A stretch of DNA of 64,000 nt from Lonicera japonica (GCA_021464415.1 JAKCWG010000392.1:1-64000), one strand, 5' to 3'. Shown: positions 34,806 to 47,539, numbered from the stretch's first letter. Translations and numbers: made by a program. The notes: generated by a model from the sequence alone, not told the origin.

Positions 34806-35089
34806 TCTTCCGGCAGAAATAATTTTTCTCTCTCGGCAGTAAAATATTTTTTCCGATCCCGAGCAATTAAAAGAGTGTTATTGTCGAGCGATCGAATAAG
34901 TGCATATCGATTCGTACAGAGGGTATCTGGGTTGTTTCATCCTGGGGACGGCGTGGCATATTTAGAACTGCTAGCACAATTCCGGGCAGAGCCGCGAAAC
35001 GTCTTAAAGAGAGCGACTTAGTCCGCGACTCAACCCGGTGTACTCTCTACTTTATTTAATTTTGATTCAGCAGTTTATATTTTCCAACA
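34166..35089 (+). repeat. 5' LTR of the Copia element (924 bp)
   Basis: Contains a roughly 95-bp tandem duplication (34,503-34,692, units starting CCAACACCTTTCCGAA) and a run of more than 30 A at about 34,769-34,803. It has an extra GTGTA repeat unit relative to the 3' LTR. Confidence 0.95.
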
Positions 35090-35132
35090 ATTTTAAGACG
35101 TTCCTTATCTGCTATTTTGTATAACTGTTGTA

Positions 35133-35945
35133 ATGGCTGATGAACATAATCAAGCTGCTGCTTCTGGCTCATTAAATCAACCTTTTAAATTTGAGGGACT
35201 GCACTTTAGGAGGTGGAAACAAAAAATGTTTTTTTACTTAACTCTTAAGAAGGTGGAATCTGCTTGTGTTTTAGAAAAACCCACCTTCCTTAATCCGATT
35301 TCTGAGGCAGATCATAAGACTCTCAAAAAATGGGAAGACAATGATTATGCATGCAGAAATCTGATCTTGAATGCTCTTCATGACGAGCTTTATGATGTTT
35401 ACCTCCCGTGCAAATCCGCAAAAGAAATTTGGGATTCACTTCAAAAGAAATATGACACTGAAGAGGCTGGGTCTAAAAAATACGCTGTCAGTCGTTATCT
35501 GAAATATCAGATGACGGACGACAAGTCTATTGTTACACAGTCTCACGAACTTCAGAAAATTGCACATGAGATTATTTCTGAAGGGATGAAATTTGATGAG
35601 CAGTTTCAAGTGGCAGTTTTGATTGATAAATTACCCCCTGGATGGAAAGATTTTAAAAATAGTTTACGTCACAAATCTAAAGAGTTTTCATTTGAAAGTT
35701 TGATTACTAAATTCAGGATTGAAGAGGAAAACCGTAAGCAAGATCGGAATGATGAGGTTCTGGTTGTTTTTAACAAAAATCAGAACCGTAATCAAAATCA
35801 GAATCGCTCGAATAACACCCCTCCTGCTCTAAGGCCGAACCGGAAAAATATGAAAAATCAGAACGGTGGAAATAATGCGATCCGGTTTGGGAACCAGAAT
35901 AGGAATAACCAAACTCAGAACCAAAACAGAAATGGCCAGGCTAAC

Positions 35946-35985
<40 letters not shown>

Positions 35986-36608
35986 GTGTGTTCTCTTGCT
36001 ATCACTGTGGAAAGCTTGGTCATATGGCAAGAAATTGTCGAAACAAACGCCGAGTACCTCAGGCGAATGTTACTGAAGAAGAGCCCTTAGTGGCTATGAT
36101 AACAGAAATTAATCTGGTATCGGGTTCTGAAGGTTGGTGGGTAGATACTGGCGCCTCTCGTCATGTCTGCCATGATCGTGCTCTATTTAAGACCTATTCT
36201 GATGCTGTTGATAAGAAAGTGTTGTTGGGTGATTCCCACACCACTAATGTTGCTGGGACGGGTGATGTCGAGTTGAAATTCATTTCTGGAAAGACTGTCA
36301 TCCTTAAGGATGTTCTGCATACTCCAGAAATTAGGAAGAATCTTGTTTCGGGTTACATCTTTAATAAGGCTGGATTTGTTCAAACTATTGGGGCAGATTT
36401 GTTTACTCTTACTAAGAACGGTGTATTTGTGGGGAAGGGATATGCATGTGATGGGATGTTTAAATTGAATGTCGATGCTAATAAAGTTGTTTCTAGTTCT
36501 GCTTATATGATTTGTTCATTTAATGTGTGGCATGCTAGACTTTGTCATGTTAATAAGCGCCTTATTAAGAACATGAGTAAACTAGAAATTATCCCCCCTT
36601 ATCATTAA
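35133..36608 (+). CDS. Copia gag and protease
   Basis: 491 residues. Residues 15-210 are the gag core of the UBN2 type (FEGLHFRRWKQKM, EIWDSLQKKYDTEEAG, VAVLIDKLPPGWKDF). Residues about 230-285 are Asn/Gln-rich, with an Asn run from an (AAT)n microsatellite at 35,949-35,982. The CCHC zinc knuckle is CYHCGKLGHMARNC (about 288-301). The aspartic protease has WWVDTGASRHVC (about 335-346). The frame then enters the pre-integrase region and stops at 36,608, because one base is missing or added in a C run near 36,592-36,598; the downstream frame resumes at once. It normally forms the virus-like particle and processes the polyprotein. Confidence 0.9.
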
Positions 36609-38554
36609 ATGATTTCGAAAAATGTGAATTCTGTAGCCAAGCAAAGATTACTAAAACACCTCACAAATCTGTTTTAAGAGAAACTGAACCTTTTGAATTA
36701 ATTCATTCGGATATTTGTGAATTTGATGGTGTTTTAACGAGAAATGGAAAAAGGTATTTTATTACTTTTATTGATGATAATTCGGATTTTTCCTATATTT
36801 ACCTTATGAAAAATAAAAGTGAAGCAATTGATATGTTTAAAATATTTTCTACAGAAATTGAAAATCAGTTTAATAAGAAAATAAAAAGATTTCGGAGTGA
36901 TAGAGGAACCGAATATGATTCAACTGATTTTAAAAATCTTTATACTTCACTTGGTATTATTCATGAGACGACTGCTCCATATTCACCTGAAATGAATGGA
37001 AAAGCCGAAAGGAAAAATAGAACTTTTGCCGAATTAATTGTTGCTACGCTACTTAATTCAGGGGCTGCCTCACATTGGTGGGGAGAGATTTTATTAACCG
37101 TTTGTCATATTCTTAATAGGGTGCCTAAGATTAAATCTAATTTATCCCCATATGAGATTTTAAATAATAGAAGGCCCAATATATCTTATTTACGCGTTTG
37201 GGGGTGCCTTTCTTACGTGTGTATTCCTGATCCTAAAAGATCTAAGCTTGCTAGTAGAGCTTATGAATGTGTTTTTATTGGATATGCAATTAATAGTAAG
37301 GCCTATAGATTTTATGATTTGAAAAAGCATGTTATTATTGAATCTAATGATGTAGACTTTTTTGAAGACAAATTCCCTTTTAAATTAAAGAATAGTGGGG
37401 GTAGCTCATTACCTTCTAGCTCTAATTTACCTACTAGTACTGTGCACCATGATACATCAATTGAACCTAGGAAAAGTAAAAGAGTTAGAACCGCTAAAGA
37501 CTTTGGACCTGATTTTTATGCATACACTTTAGAAGATGATCCATCCACTATTCAAGAAGCGTTATCTTCTTTAGATGCTGACCTTTGGCAAGAAGCCATT
37601 AACGATGAAATGGATTCCTTAGAATCAAATAGAACTTGGCATCTAGTAGACCTTCCTCCTGGTTGTAAAACCATAGGTTGTAAGTGGATACTTAAAAAGA
37701 AATTAAAACCTGATGGCACTGTTGACAAATACAAAGCACGTTTAGTTGTCAAGGGTTATAGACAACGTGAAAATATAGATTTCTTTGATACTTATTCTCC
37801 CGTTACTAGAATAACGTCTATACGTGTTTTGATTGCCTTGGCTTCCTTGCATGATCTTGTTGTGCATCAAATGGATGTTAAAACCGCTTTCCTTAATGGA
37901 GAATTAGAAGAAGAAATTTACATGGAACAACCTGAAGGATTCATTATTACAGGTCAAGAACAAAAAGTATGCAAATTAGATAAATCCCTTTATGGTTTGA
38001 AACAAGCTCCTAAGCAATGGCATGAGAAATTTGATGAATTGATTATTGCAAATGGATTTAGAATTAATGAAAGTGATAAATGCATTTATTATAAGACTGA
38101 GAATAATGCTTGCACTATTATATGTTTATATGTTGATGACTTGCTTATTTTTGGTTCTAATATCCATGTAGTTAATAATGTGAAATCCATGCTTTGTGGA
38201 AATTTTGATATGAAGGATTTGGGAGAAGCCAATGTAATTTTAGGGATTAAAATTACTAGGACGGAAAAGGGACTTTCTTTGGATCAATCTCATTACATTG
38301 AGAAGATTCTAAAGAAATATAATTACTCAGATTGTAAACCAGCATGTACTCCATATGATCCTAGTGTGAAGTTGTTCAAGAACACTGGAGACAGTGTTAG
38401 ACAAACTGAGTATGCGAGCATCATTGGTACCTTCGATACGCTACTGATTACACTAGTCCTGATATTGCATTTGCAGTGGGGGTACTATGTAGGTTTATTA
38501 GCAGTCCTAGTATGGAGCATTGGCATGCTATTGAGAAGGTCATGCGTTATCTAA
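36600..38554 (+). pseudogene. Copia integrase and reverse transcriptase
   Basis: In frame from about 36,600: pre-integrase HHCC remnant, then the integrase core with LIHSDICEFDG, FITFIDDNSDFSYIYLMKN, FRSDRGTEY and APYSPEMNGKAERKN (the DDE acidic residues are visible). RT follows with WKARLVVKG-like KYKARLVVKGYRQRENIDF, HQMDVKTAFLNGELEEEIYM, SLYGLKQAPKQWHEKFDE and the catalytic YVDDLLIFG. Around 38,433 a base is lost after CATTGGTA, the frame turns to nonsense and stops at 38,554. No ATG precedes it, so it would only be made from the upstream frame. Confidence 0.88.
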
Positions 38555-39082
38555 AAAGAACCATGGGCCTAAAGTTACACTATCAAAAGTTTCTTATTGT
38601 CCTACAAGAATATAGCGATGCTTACTGGAATACCTTGTCAAAAGATTCCAAGTCAAACTAGCAGATACATCTTCAGCATTGTTGGAGGTGTAGTTTCTTG
38701 GAAATCCAAGAAACAGACCATTTTGTCTTAGTCTACGATGGAGTTTGAGATAATAGCACTAGTTACTGCTAGTGAAGAAGCAAGTTGGCTAAGAAGCTTT
38801 CTTCTAGATACCCCTCTATGGGAGAAACCGATACCAGCTGTCCTTACCCACTGTGATAGTACCGCGGCTATTGCAAAAGTTTAGAACCGTTACTATAACG
38901 GTAAGAGGCGACAAATTCGTCGTAAACACAACACGGTTAGAGAGTTACTCTCCAATGGTGCTGTAAGAGTGGATTCTGTGCGGTCTGAGGAAAACTTGGC
39001 TGATCCCTTAACGAAATGACTAACGAGAGAGAAGGTGTTTGACACCTCGAAAGGGATGGGGTTAACGCCCGATGAGAATTGA
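38433..39082 (+). pseudogene. Copia RNase H remnant
   Basis: After the frameshift the RNase H region is read in another frame: PSMEHWHAIEKVMRYLKRTM, EYSDAYWNT, VVSWKSKKQTILS, then an in-frame stop (38,730s), TASEEASWLRSFL, THCDSTAAIAKV, a second stop, and RSEENLADPLTK followed by a third stop. Key acidic residues of the fold are still visible. The stops make the enzyme non-functional. Confidence 0.8.
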
Positions 39083-39592
39083 GTCACTATAATGGTAACC
39101 CAACCGATGGACTGGAGATCCCAAGAAATAGATTCAAAGGGTAAACAACAAGTTACAAGTGATATTTTAGAAATCATGTAGTATTATCTCATCCCTATAG
39201 AGCATGATATCTTGAAGCGGCGAAAAGGTTGAGCATTAGCTCTTAATGAGTTCTATAGCTCTATGTGGAGTGGGGTACCGATGCTACAAGAGTACTCTTG
39301 ATAGACTTACCTATGTGAATGTGGAAGAGAGGTCGCTTCCTATGGAATTTTGGGCAAATTCTCTAGAGCATTCACTAACCGGGATATAAGCACATGGCCA
39401 TAACGTGCTGGCTTTTTGGACAATACTCTTGGGGGTAGTGTGTGTTGTGATTGTCAGAGATAGAGTTCAAAACTACGAGTTACTCTAGTATAGTCTGAAA
39501 CACAAACACTACGCAAAGGTTCAAATTGAAAAATACCTTTACTTATGCACTGTCCTATGGAATATGCTCGATGAAAAAGTTTTTCCCTAAAA

Positions 39593-39606
39593 TACAAGTG
39601 GGGGAT
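39593..39606 (+). promoter_or_regulatory. Polypurine tract of the Copia element
   Basis: ACAAGTGGGGGATT immediately before the 3' LTR at 39,607. This is the standard Copia position and form. Confidence 0.85.
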
Positions 39607-40203
39607 TGTTGGAGTTTATGTGTATTTTAAAGAAAAATAAAACCAAGACAAAATGATTTATTGTGTTGTGATGTTATCCCAAGTCCCACATAGGAGAGAT
39701 ATAAAACCTTTCATGGGTTTATAAATGGAAGAATTTGCTTAAGGGCTTGAGCCCTTTGGGCATTAGACTTTTGTGCTATTGGGTGAGGACTTGGATGAAT
39801 GTGGTTCTCCACACGCGCGCCGACCGACCCGGTCCGGTCCGGGCTCGGGCTTTGGGCTTGTCTTGTGTAGTGTATTAAATTTTTATACAAAATACATTTA
39901 AATAATTTTATTTATTAAATTAAATAAATAAACATTGCTCCCAACACCTTTCCGAATACTCCCCCTTGCTGTTCTTTTGACTTTGAAACCAAACATGCAT
40001 TTTCTTTGAAGACTTTCTTGGTTTCTTCCACCCAACACCTTTCCGAATTCTCCCCTTGCTGTTCTTTTGACTTTGAAACCAAACATGCATTTTCTTTGAA
40101 GACTTTCTTGGTTTCTCCTTAGTTTTGAAAAAAAAAATAAAAAAAAAGAGGTTCGGCCAATTTATATAGCAATTGTGTCTTCGGCAGACATAATTCTTCT
40201 CTC

Positions 40204-40240
<37 letters not shown>

Positions 40241-40523
40241 TCTTCCGGCAGAAATAATTTTTCTCTCCGGCAGTAAAATATTTTTTCCGATCCCGAGCAA
40301 TTAAAAGAGTGTTATTGTCGAGCGATCGAATAAGTGCATATCGATTCGTACAGAGGGTATCTGGGCTGTTTCATCCTGGGGACGGCGTGGCATATTTAGA
40401 ACTGCTAGCACAATTCCGGGCAGAGCCGCGAAACGTCTTAAAGAGAGCGACTTAGTCCGCGACTCAACCCGGTGTACTCTCTACTTTATTTAATTTTGAT
40501 TCAGCAGTTTATATTTTCCAACA
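39607..40523 (+). repeat. 3' LTR of the Copia element (917 bp)
   Basis: Matches 34,166-35,089 with only a few substitutions (for example GGGTTGTTTC against GGGCTGTTTC), a 5-bp repeat-unit difference and poly-A length change. The same 95-bp internal duplication is present. Confidence 0.95.
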
Positions 40524-40853
40524 GGGGAGATAGCTTATAGTTGCTTGACGGATCAAGGGATCGAACGACCTCGAATGAATGATGTTGTTTGGAACCTTGA
40601 ATCTGTTTTACAACTTCAAGAGTCGGCGGATAAGATGGAACAAAATGGGTGCGCATGTGAAACGGGAGACAATAATCATGCTCAAAGTAGTTTCCATGGA
40701 GATGCAATTGAAACTGCTGATGACACAGTTTCCGAATCAATTGAAGGAGGAGTGTCTAACTTGGAGAGGAATGGCACACTATCGACTCCTAGTGATTATA
40801 AATTTAAGTCTCAGTCGATTTTCTCTGAAATAATAAATCCGGCAGGAAGGTAA
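40524..40853 (+). pseudogene. CrRLK1L receptor kinase, 3' part after the Copia insertion
   Basis: It starts with the second copy of the GGGGA target, then reads EIAYSCLTDQGIERPRMNDV, the last kinase subdomain (XI), in the same frame as 31,950-34,165. A 75-residue acidic, Ser-rich cytoplasmic tail follows, ending SQSIFSEIINPAGR and a TAA at 40,851-40,853. Together the two parts would give about 846 residues, the usual CrRLK1L length. It has no start of its own. Confidence 0.92.
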
Positions 40854-43800
40854 AGTTTATATGTAGATAAATTAATTGTGTACAAGGACATGATAAAATA
40901 ATGGATGAAATGTAATTTGCAAAAAAGAAGAGAAAACGAAACATCGTCTTCAATGTTTAGCATAGTTATAACGTGGATACATTTTGTTGTCGATGAAACT
41001 AAGAAATGCAATATTATCTTATTTTAGTTTTTTTTATATCTTAATTATGATTATTATTGGGTCTGCTATATATGATAAGAAAAGATATTTTTTTTAATGG
41101 CAGGCTGTACTTTTTATTTATTGGATTGTGTTCTAAAATACAATTATATAACGAGACACGGGAAAGCAGACCTTGTGTAGAAATGCACCATGCAAATTAT
41201 TATTTTACGTTTATTTGTTCTATCTTATATTTTTTGCGATAATGGCAATTAAAAAAAAAAATTGGTTCATAAACATAAGGAATTAGCAAAAATTCATATA
41301 GAGTTGTAAAATTATTGTTTGTGCTATCCGGCACAATGAGACGAGTAAAGCCAAAATTGTGTTATGTGCGAGTTGAACTTTGCACAGAATTGTGAAAAGT
41401 TAACTTGTATTCCAAAAAATATGATTCAAATTTTTTTTACATGATGTGTTTTTATTTTTTAACAAGTATATTTATATACATCACTGGTGTAATTATAAAG
41501 CAATGTCTAATAAATCACAATACATGATAATGTATTAAAAAATAAAGATAGCAAACTTAACTTTGCATTACCCAAAAAAATTATCATATATATGTGTTTT
41601 TACCAATAATTATGTTCAAACTTGTACTTTGTTGAAATAACTTAAAAATATTATAAGTTAAACACTTAAAAACAGTAATATGTTAAAAAAAATGTACTGC
41701 AAATTTAATTTTGTACGATATTATTAAAAATTATAATCCGAAAATCTACTACAAAATTAATGTTGCGCTATTTTTGATATCTGGTAAAATATAATCTCTT
41801 AATTTATAAAAATATTATTCCCTGATTCTTTTGCAGAAAACTTTCTCAAACAAGCAACATTGTCTAAGGGTATGTTTGTCACGCGGGATTAGAGGTAGAA
41901 TTGTATTAATTAATCATATCTGGTGTTTTTTGTCAGAAATGATAGGATAAGCAAATCTTATCATGTGTTTGGTGTAAAGGTAGATAAGATATTTTTATCT
42001 TATCCCTTGTTTAATGCAAGGCGGGATAGGATTGTCCAAAAATTATGATAATTAAGAAGGAAAACAATTAAAAGTTCAAGGTCTCCTCAGCATAAATATG
42101 AGTTAATATTGCTATTTGAATCCATATTTTAACCAAGCGTATTATTTTCCTCCTTAGTTATATTGACTTTTTAAAAATAAAAAGTTGGCCATTGTGCTAT
42201 AAATATAGATATAAATTTTTAACCAATTTAAGTTTCTAAATAAACCGTATAAATCAAACTTTGAAATAAATTGGTAGTCCCACCTTATCGATTTTGATAC
42301 TTTTATAACGAAAAAACTTAATTTAATATAATCATTGATTAAGATTTTTTTTTATTACTATATTTAACAAAAAATAATGTTTTAAAAGTAAATGAAACTT
42401 GTAAAATTTAAGTTGCTATTGACTTTATTCTTTCGACAAAAATACGTTTGTTTATAAATTGTTTGAGTCATTTGATATTACATCTAAAAAACTACAACCA
42501 AATTAAGTTACCAAAGCGATGCATTGGAGGATTCCATCAAGATAGATAAGGTGGCCAATGTCATTTGAATTTAATTTTCTAGGTAGTGTTTTCACAAAAA
42601 CTTTTTGGGTTGAATTATTTGTATTTTACTATTTTTGTTGCTATTTTTTTTGTGTTTGTAATGTTTTTCCGAACCGAATTGATGAGGAGAAGTCTTAAAT
42701 TATATTCTCAACATATTTCTAGAGTTGCCTCAAAAATTTAAATTAAATCAAAGTTTAAACGGATTTGACACGGCAAGAAACCAAAATAAAAATAAAAATA
42801 ATGAAAAAGGATTTTATAAGAAAATAAATAAATTAAAAAGTCAAAACAAAGCCTCTCCGCGCATTAATCTTTGTCATATTATGGATCTTTGTCATATTAT
42901 GATGGGGCCAAGCCCACGTGACATCTAACTCATGGGCCAAACCCATTGTAACGGGTGGACCTGTATATACTTTTATAAGGTGGATTAGTTTGGCGTACTT
43001 TCGGGTTCGGAATTAAAATTCTCAATTTCAGATTAGTATGTTTTATTGGTGTTGGATTCGTCTGGCCTATAAATATGGACAACATATATTTATCACAAAT
43101 ATTTTTATTTTTAATATTTTTTAAAGAGAGTTGGTCTCTATATTTTTATATAAAAAGAATTATGAAATAAGAAACTTTGACACATGTTTTGAGAAAGTTT
43201 TTAAATTCTTAAAGAGGGATTAAAATCGAAGAATATATAATCCACTTTAAGGCTTTTCATTCATGCAAAAGTAAGTATTTTTTCTTGAAAGAACAAAACA
43301 AATCTCAAAGTGTGTATGATTCGCAAACGGTGTTAAAAAGATTGGTGCGAGAGTAAGCCGAGTGATTTGTTGTGACTCAAATCGTGTGATTCAAGGAGAT
43401 ATTATACGCACAAAAGGTGAAAACTTTTGTAGACGGCTTGTGCGATTCAAGTTGTGTTAGTCTATATGATTTGTAATTAATCGAGTATGTAAACTTTTGT
43501 GCATATAGTAGATTGTTGAGGATTTGTCATACACTGTAAGGATACCTCGTTAATTTTGATATTTGCTTATATATTTAATTACTTTATTAATTCCTGCATA
43601 TTAGAAAATATTAAATAAGTTTTTCAGATCTAAAATTCATAAATTTCTAGGGTTTACTTTATGAATTGATTAAAATTGATTTTAAATAATTCAACCACTA
43701 AATAATAAACGTAGGATTAATTAATTTACTTCGGCACACGCACAAGCACGCTCTAACTTTTTCAAATATAAGATAGAAGTTCAAAATTTTTAAATCTTGA

Positions 43801-43929
43801 AAATTTAAATATTTATGATATCACTCACAAAAAAATGTACATAATCTTCCACCACAATCATAATACAAAACCTAATAATTAAAAGTTGAGTATGTTAAAT
43901 AATATAAAAAATTCTAAAAGTACAATATA
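40854..43929. other. Intergenic AT-rich DNA
   Basis: No gene is supported. 41,870-42,050 (GGGTATGTTTGTCACGCGGGATTAG..., with TTATCTTATC repeats) has the look of a MITE, but I could not find matching ends. 42,890-43,000 has inverted GGGCCAAGCCCA/TGGGCCAAACCCA motifs with CCCACGTGAC. Confidence 0.45.
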
Positions 43930-44140
43930 AAAGTAAATGTAAATATTTCTCAGAGGTAAGTAGATTTCAATACGAACGTGTAATTTAAATATATTTAGAT
44001 TATAACTTTTAGGATTTTTTTGGAATGCTTAACATTTCTTTTAAAAAGTTTTAAAAACAAAGAAAAAAAAGTGGAGAAAGAAATGGGAGCTAGAGGTAGA
44101 GGAGAAAATATATGCAGGTGGGGTTTTGAAGAGAAAGATG
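43930..44140. repeat. Left copy of a direct repeat flanking the MULE region
   Basis: Shares with 50,815-51,040 the run GTAAATATTTCTC, ACAATACGAACGTGTA-like text, TTTTTTTGGAATGC, ACATTTCTTTTAAAAAGTTT and GGTAGAGGAGAAAATATATG. It is non-coding. The two copies lie 6.9 kb apart on either side of the transposon. Confidence 0.8.
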
Positions 44141-44994
44141 GAGTCTTTTAGACTCAGTACACATGGTGAGAAATAGGTGGTGTGTGAGGTTTATCGTTTA
44201 AAGAAAAAAGGTTTCCACCAAAATAAATAAAAAAGATAAAAGTAAAAGGAAAGAAGCAACATCTTAAATTACTGTCTGACACTAAATTATGTACATCTGT
44301 ATACTTGATAAACTCCCCTATTTTTAGAAGGATGAGTTTGAATCTCACTAAAGAAGAAGTGTAAAAATACTAGAGGCAATTAAATATAAGGTCTTATTAT
44401 AATAATAATACATTAATAAAGGCTAATTATAAATTAGCATTACAAATTAAGGACATTATATTAAAAAGACATTAATATCCATTCCTTATTTAAGTAATGA
44501 CACACTAAACCTAATATATATATATATATATATATATAACTTCAAACGTATTCAACAATTGATCAAAACAGTTGCAACCAAATCCCAATTAAAAAATATC
44601 AAAGTACACAACGATTGATCATCACAACCACATACATGAATCAAGAGATCATTCCAATAATCAATTCCGATTCATTATCCAAGTATTTTTTCAAAAAAAC
44701 GCATATATATGGCTTCCACTCATCATTAATATATTTGTTCCATCGTGAAATACACATATATATTGCTTTCATTGATCATATTTCTTAATCTAAATCAATA
44801 AAAAATATTCATACCAGCTACTAATTTGTTTTATCACCGTCACATTACTTTTCAATGTCTAGTAGTTTCTGCTGCTACTAAATAGCTTTTAGAAATATAA
44901 AATCGCTTGTTATTGTGTTGAAATCTGATACTAAATCATTTTTACATCTTCTAGTGTACTTAACCTAATTTTTTTTTATTTTTAGTAATGTGAA

Positions 44995-45760
44995 CTCATA
45001 GATGGTGCTGAATGCATTTAGCACCTTCTGGTATGTTGCCAAATGTGCTGAATATGGGTGCTAAATGCATTTAGCACCTTTTGGAATGTTGCCAAATGTG
45101 ATAACAGCTGGTGCTAAATGTCATTTAGCACCTTCTGGTTTTTGTTGCCAAATGTGTTGTCCAGGGGGTGCTAAATGCATTTAACACCTTCTATTTTGTT
45201 GTCAAATGTGATAAGAGGTGGAGCTAAATGGCATTTAGCACCTTCATGTTTGTAGTCAAGTGTACTAATGCATTTAGCAACTTATGGTTTGTTGCCAAAT
45301 GTGATGACAGGAGGTACTAAATGCATTTAGCACCTCCTGGTTTTATTATCAAATGTGATGACAAGGGGTGCTAAATGCATTTAGCACCTTTTGGTTTGTT
45401 GTCAAATGTTATAACAGGTGGTGCTAAATCGCATTTAGCACCTTCTGGTTGCTGTCCAGGGGGTGTTAAATGGCATTTAGCACACCTATGTTTGTAGTCA
45501 AGTATACTAATGCATTTAGCAACTTATGGTTTATTGCCAAATGTGATGATAGTGGGTGCTAAATGCATTTAGCACCTTTTGATTTTATTATCAAATGTGA
45601 TGACGGGGGGTGCTAAATGCATTTAGCACCTTCTGGTTTGTTGTCAAATATGATAACAGGTGGTGCTAAATCGCATTTAGCACCTACTAGTTGCTGTCCA
45701 GGAGGTGCTAAATGCATTTAGCTCCTCCTATTTGGGGGTGCTAAATGCATTTAGCACCTT
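44995..45760. repeat. Palindrome array, left block (GTGCTAAATGCATTTAGCAC)
   Basis: About 16 units of 45-60 bp. Each carries the self-complementary GTGCTAAATGCATTTAGCAC or a one- or two-base variant, followed by a spacer such as CTTCTGGTTTGTTGTCAAATG and TGATAACAGGTG. Four or five units form a roughly 240-bp higher-order repeat present twice (about 45,244-45,480 and 45,485-45,715). The block ends about 90 bp before the transposase ORF and may lie in its promoter or leader. Confidence 0.92.
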
Positions 45761-46928
45761 CTGATTTTTGGTGAAATATGCTATTATGCAGTGCTAACTG
45801 GCTTTTAAAATGATTATATTACTTCTCATTATGTTTACAAGAGGTGCTAAATGACTTTTGTATAAATATTAACAGAGAAATTTTGGGCAAAGTGCATTAT
45901 AATGATTCTAGTTTTGGATTTCAAGTGACTATAGGTTTATCAATAGATGTATTGAAGAGGTCAATCTGTCAAAGATGGTTTGATATTAATCCATTACATT
46001 TGGACCTAGTCATCTCTCGTGATGGAAATGAGTATGTTCTGGATAGTGATGAATCTATACAATACATGGTTTGCTTTGCAACTGTTCAGAATATAGATAT
46101 CATAGATATAGTTGCAAGGAGAAGTGATGGTCCTAGACCCTTGGTTTTAGAAAATAACTCTACTACTAGCTCCTCCAATTGTGAGAGTTTAGAAAGTGAG
46201 GCTGAATCTCATACTCAGCCACGTCAATCTAATGCTTGGAAAAATTGTATTATTGGTGTTGGACAGAGATTCCCAAATGGTGCAGATGAGTTCTGAACAA
46301 GTTTAAAAAAATATGCCATTCACAAGGGGTTCAAGTTTGAATATAAAAAAAATTCTAGTGATCAAATTACGGTTGTTTGTAGTATGCAAAAAGATAAGGG
46401 GTGCACGTGGAGAATACATGTTTCTCCAAAGTTCAAGCTTGTTAAGTTCTTTGAAATAAGAAAAATGGCGGCGAGCATATGTGTGGAATTACTTTCAAGA
46501 ATTTAAGGAACCCACAAATGATAAGCCAAGTTGTTAAGTCAACTGTTTTAGATCTGATTTGGGACAAACCTCTCACAAAACCATCTGACATCATAAATTA
46601 CTTTAGACGCGAGTTTGGTGTTACCTTGTGCTACTACTTCGCTTACACCGGTAAGAGCCATACGATCAAGGAAGTCCATGGTGACGATTATGCATCATAT
46701 CAACAACTAGCCTCTTACATTAATAGTATAAGGGAATCAAATCTAGAAAGTTACGTAGTTCTCGAAGTTGATGAAGACACTAGAAAGTTTCAAAGAGTTT
46801 TCATAGCATATGAAGCTTGTATATACGGATTCAACTTTTGTCGAGCTTTAATAGCTTTGGATGGTTGCCATCTTAAGGCAAATATAAAGGTTGCATGCTC
46901 TCTGCAACTGCAACTAATGGTGGTGGAG

Positions 46929-47539
46929 GTAAGTTCACCAATTATTTTTTTTTCATTTTTTGTTGATCTAGTAACTGTCTCATTGCAGCATAGTTGGTGC
47001 TAAAAAGTGTGTAGCACCATATTTGTGTACCAACAATGCTTCTAAAAAGCGTTTAGCACCCCAGTACGTGGAAATTAGTTGGGTGCTAAATAGATTTAGG
47101 ACATTCTGATTTGCTGTAAAATGTGCTGACAAGGGGTGCTAAGTGCACTTAACACCTCCTGGGTGATGTCTGCTGATAGGGGGTGCTAAATGCATTTAGC
47201 ACTTTCTGGTTTCCTGTAAAATGTGTCGACAGTGGGGGGGGTGCTAAATGAACTTAGCACCTCATGGGTGATGTGTGCTGACAGGGGGTGCGAAATGCAT
47301 TTAGCACCTTCTGGTTTGCTGTAAAATGTGCTGACAGGGGGTGCTAAATGCATTTAACACCTTCTGTAAAACCGTGCTGACAGGGGGTGCTAAATACATT
47401 TAGGACCTTCTATAAAACTGTACTGACAGGGGATGCTAAATGCATTTACCACCTTTTAGTACCCTATGTGTGTTGACCACAATGGTTGTGAAAACGTTTA
47501 GCACGACTACTGTTTCTTACTTGATTGTATTATTTATAG
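46929..47539 (+). other. Intron of the MULE transposase, filled with palindrome units
   Basis: Donor GTAAGT at 46,929 and acceptor TTTATAG at 47,533-47,539 join two conserved transposase blocks (TNGGG and [11 protein letters not shown]) in frame. About ten palindrome units occupy 46,990-47,460, so a spliced transcript would release them as intron RNA. Confidence 0.7.
46990..47460. repeat. Palindrome array, intron block
   Basis: About ten units with GTGCTAAATGCATTTAGCAC or close variants and spacers TTCTGGTTTGCTGTAAAATG and TGCTGACAGGGG. The spacer wording differs from the left block, so the blocks expanded separately. Confidence 0.9.

Larger units (their letters stand above)
34166..40523 (+). 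mobile_element. Copia LTR retrotransposon inserted in the CrRLK1L kinase exon
   Basis: 6,358 bp, bounded by LTRs starting TGTTGGAG and ending TTCCAACA, flanked by GGGGA on both sides (34,161-34,165 and 40,524-40,528). Order is gag, protease, integrase, RT, RNase H, which defines Copia. The two LTRs differ only at a handful of positions and in poly-A length, so insertion is recent. Yet the polyprotein is broken by two frameshifts and at least three stops, so this copy is not autonomous. I could not recognise a standard tRNA-Met primer binding site just after the 5' LTR (ATTTTAAGACG follows). Confidence 0.95.

Noticed and set aside
36590..36608. Programmed frameshift between Copia protease and integrase
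   Set aside because: A C run sits at the shift, but Copia polyproteins are normally a single frame here, and the element has other lesions; a plain indel is more likely.
41870..42060. MITE beginning GGGTATGTTTGTCACGCGGG
   Set aside because: The start is MITE-like, but no matching inverted end or target duplication could be found.
44995..45760. CRISPR-like look of a short palindromic repeat with spacers
   Set aside because: Spacers are related to each other rather than unique, the host is a plant, and a MULE transposase is alongside. It is a transposon minisatellite.
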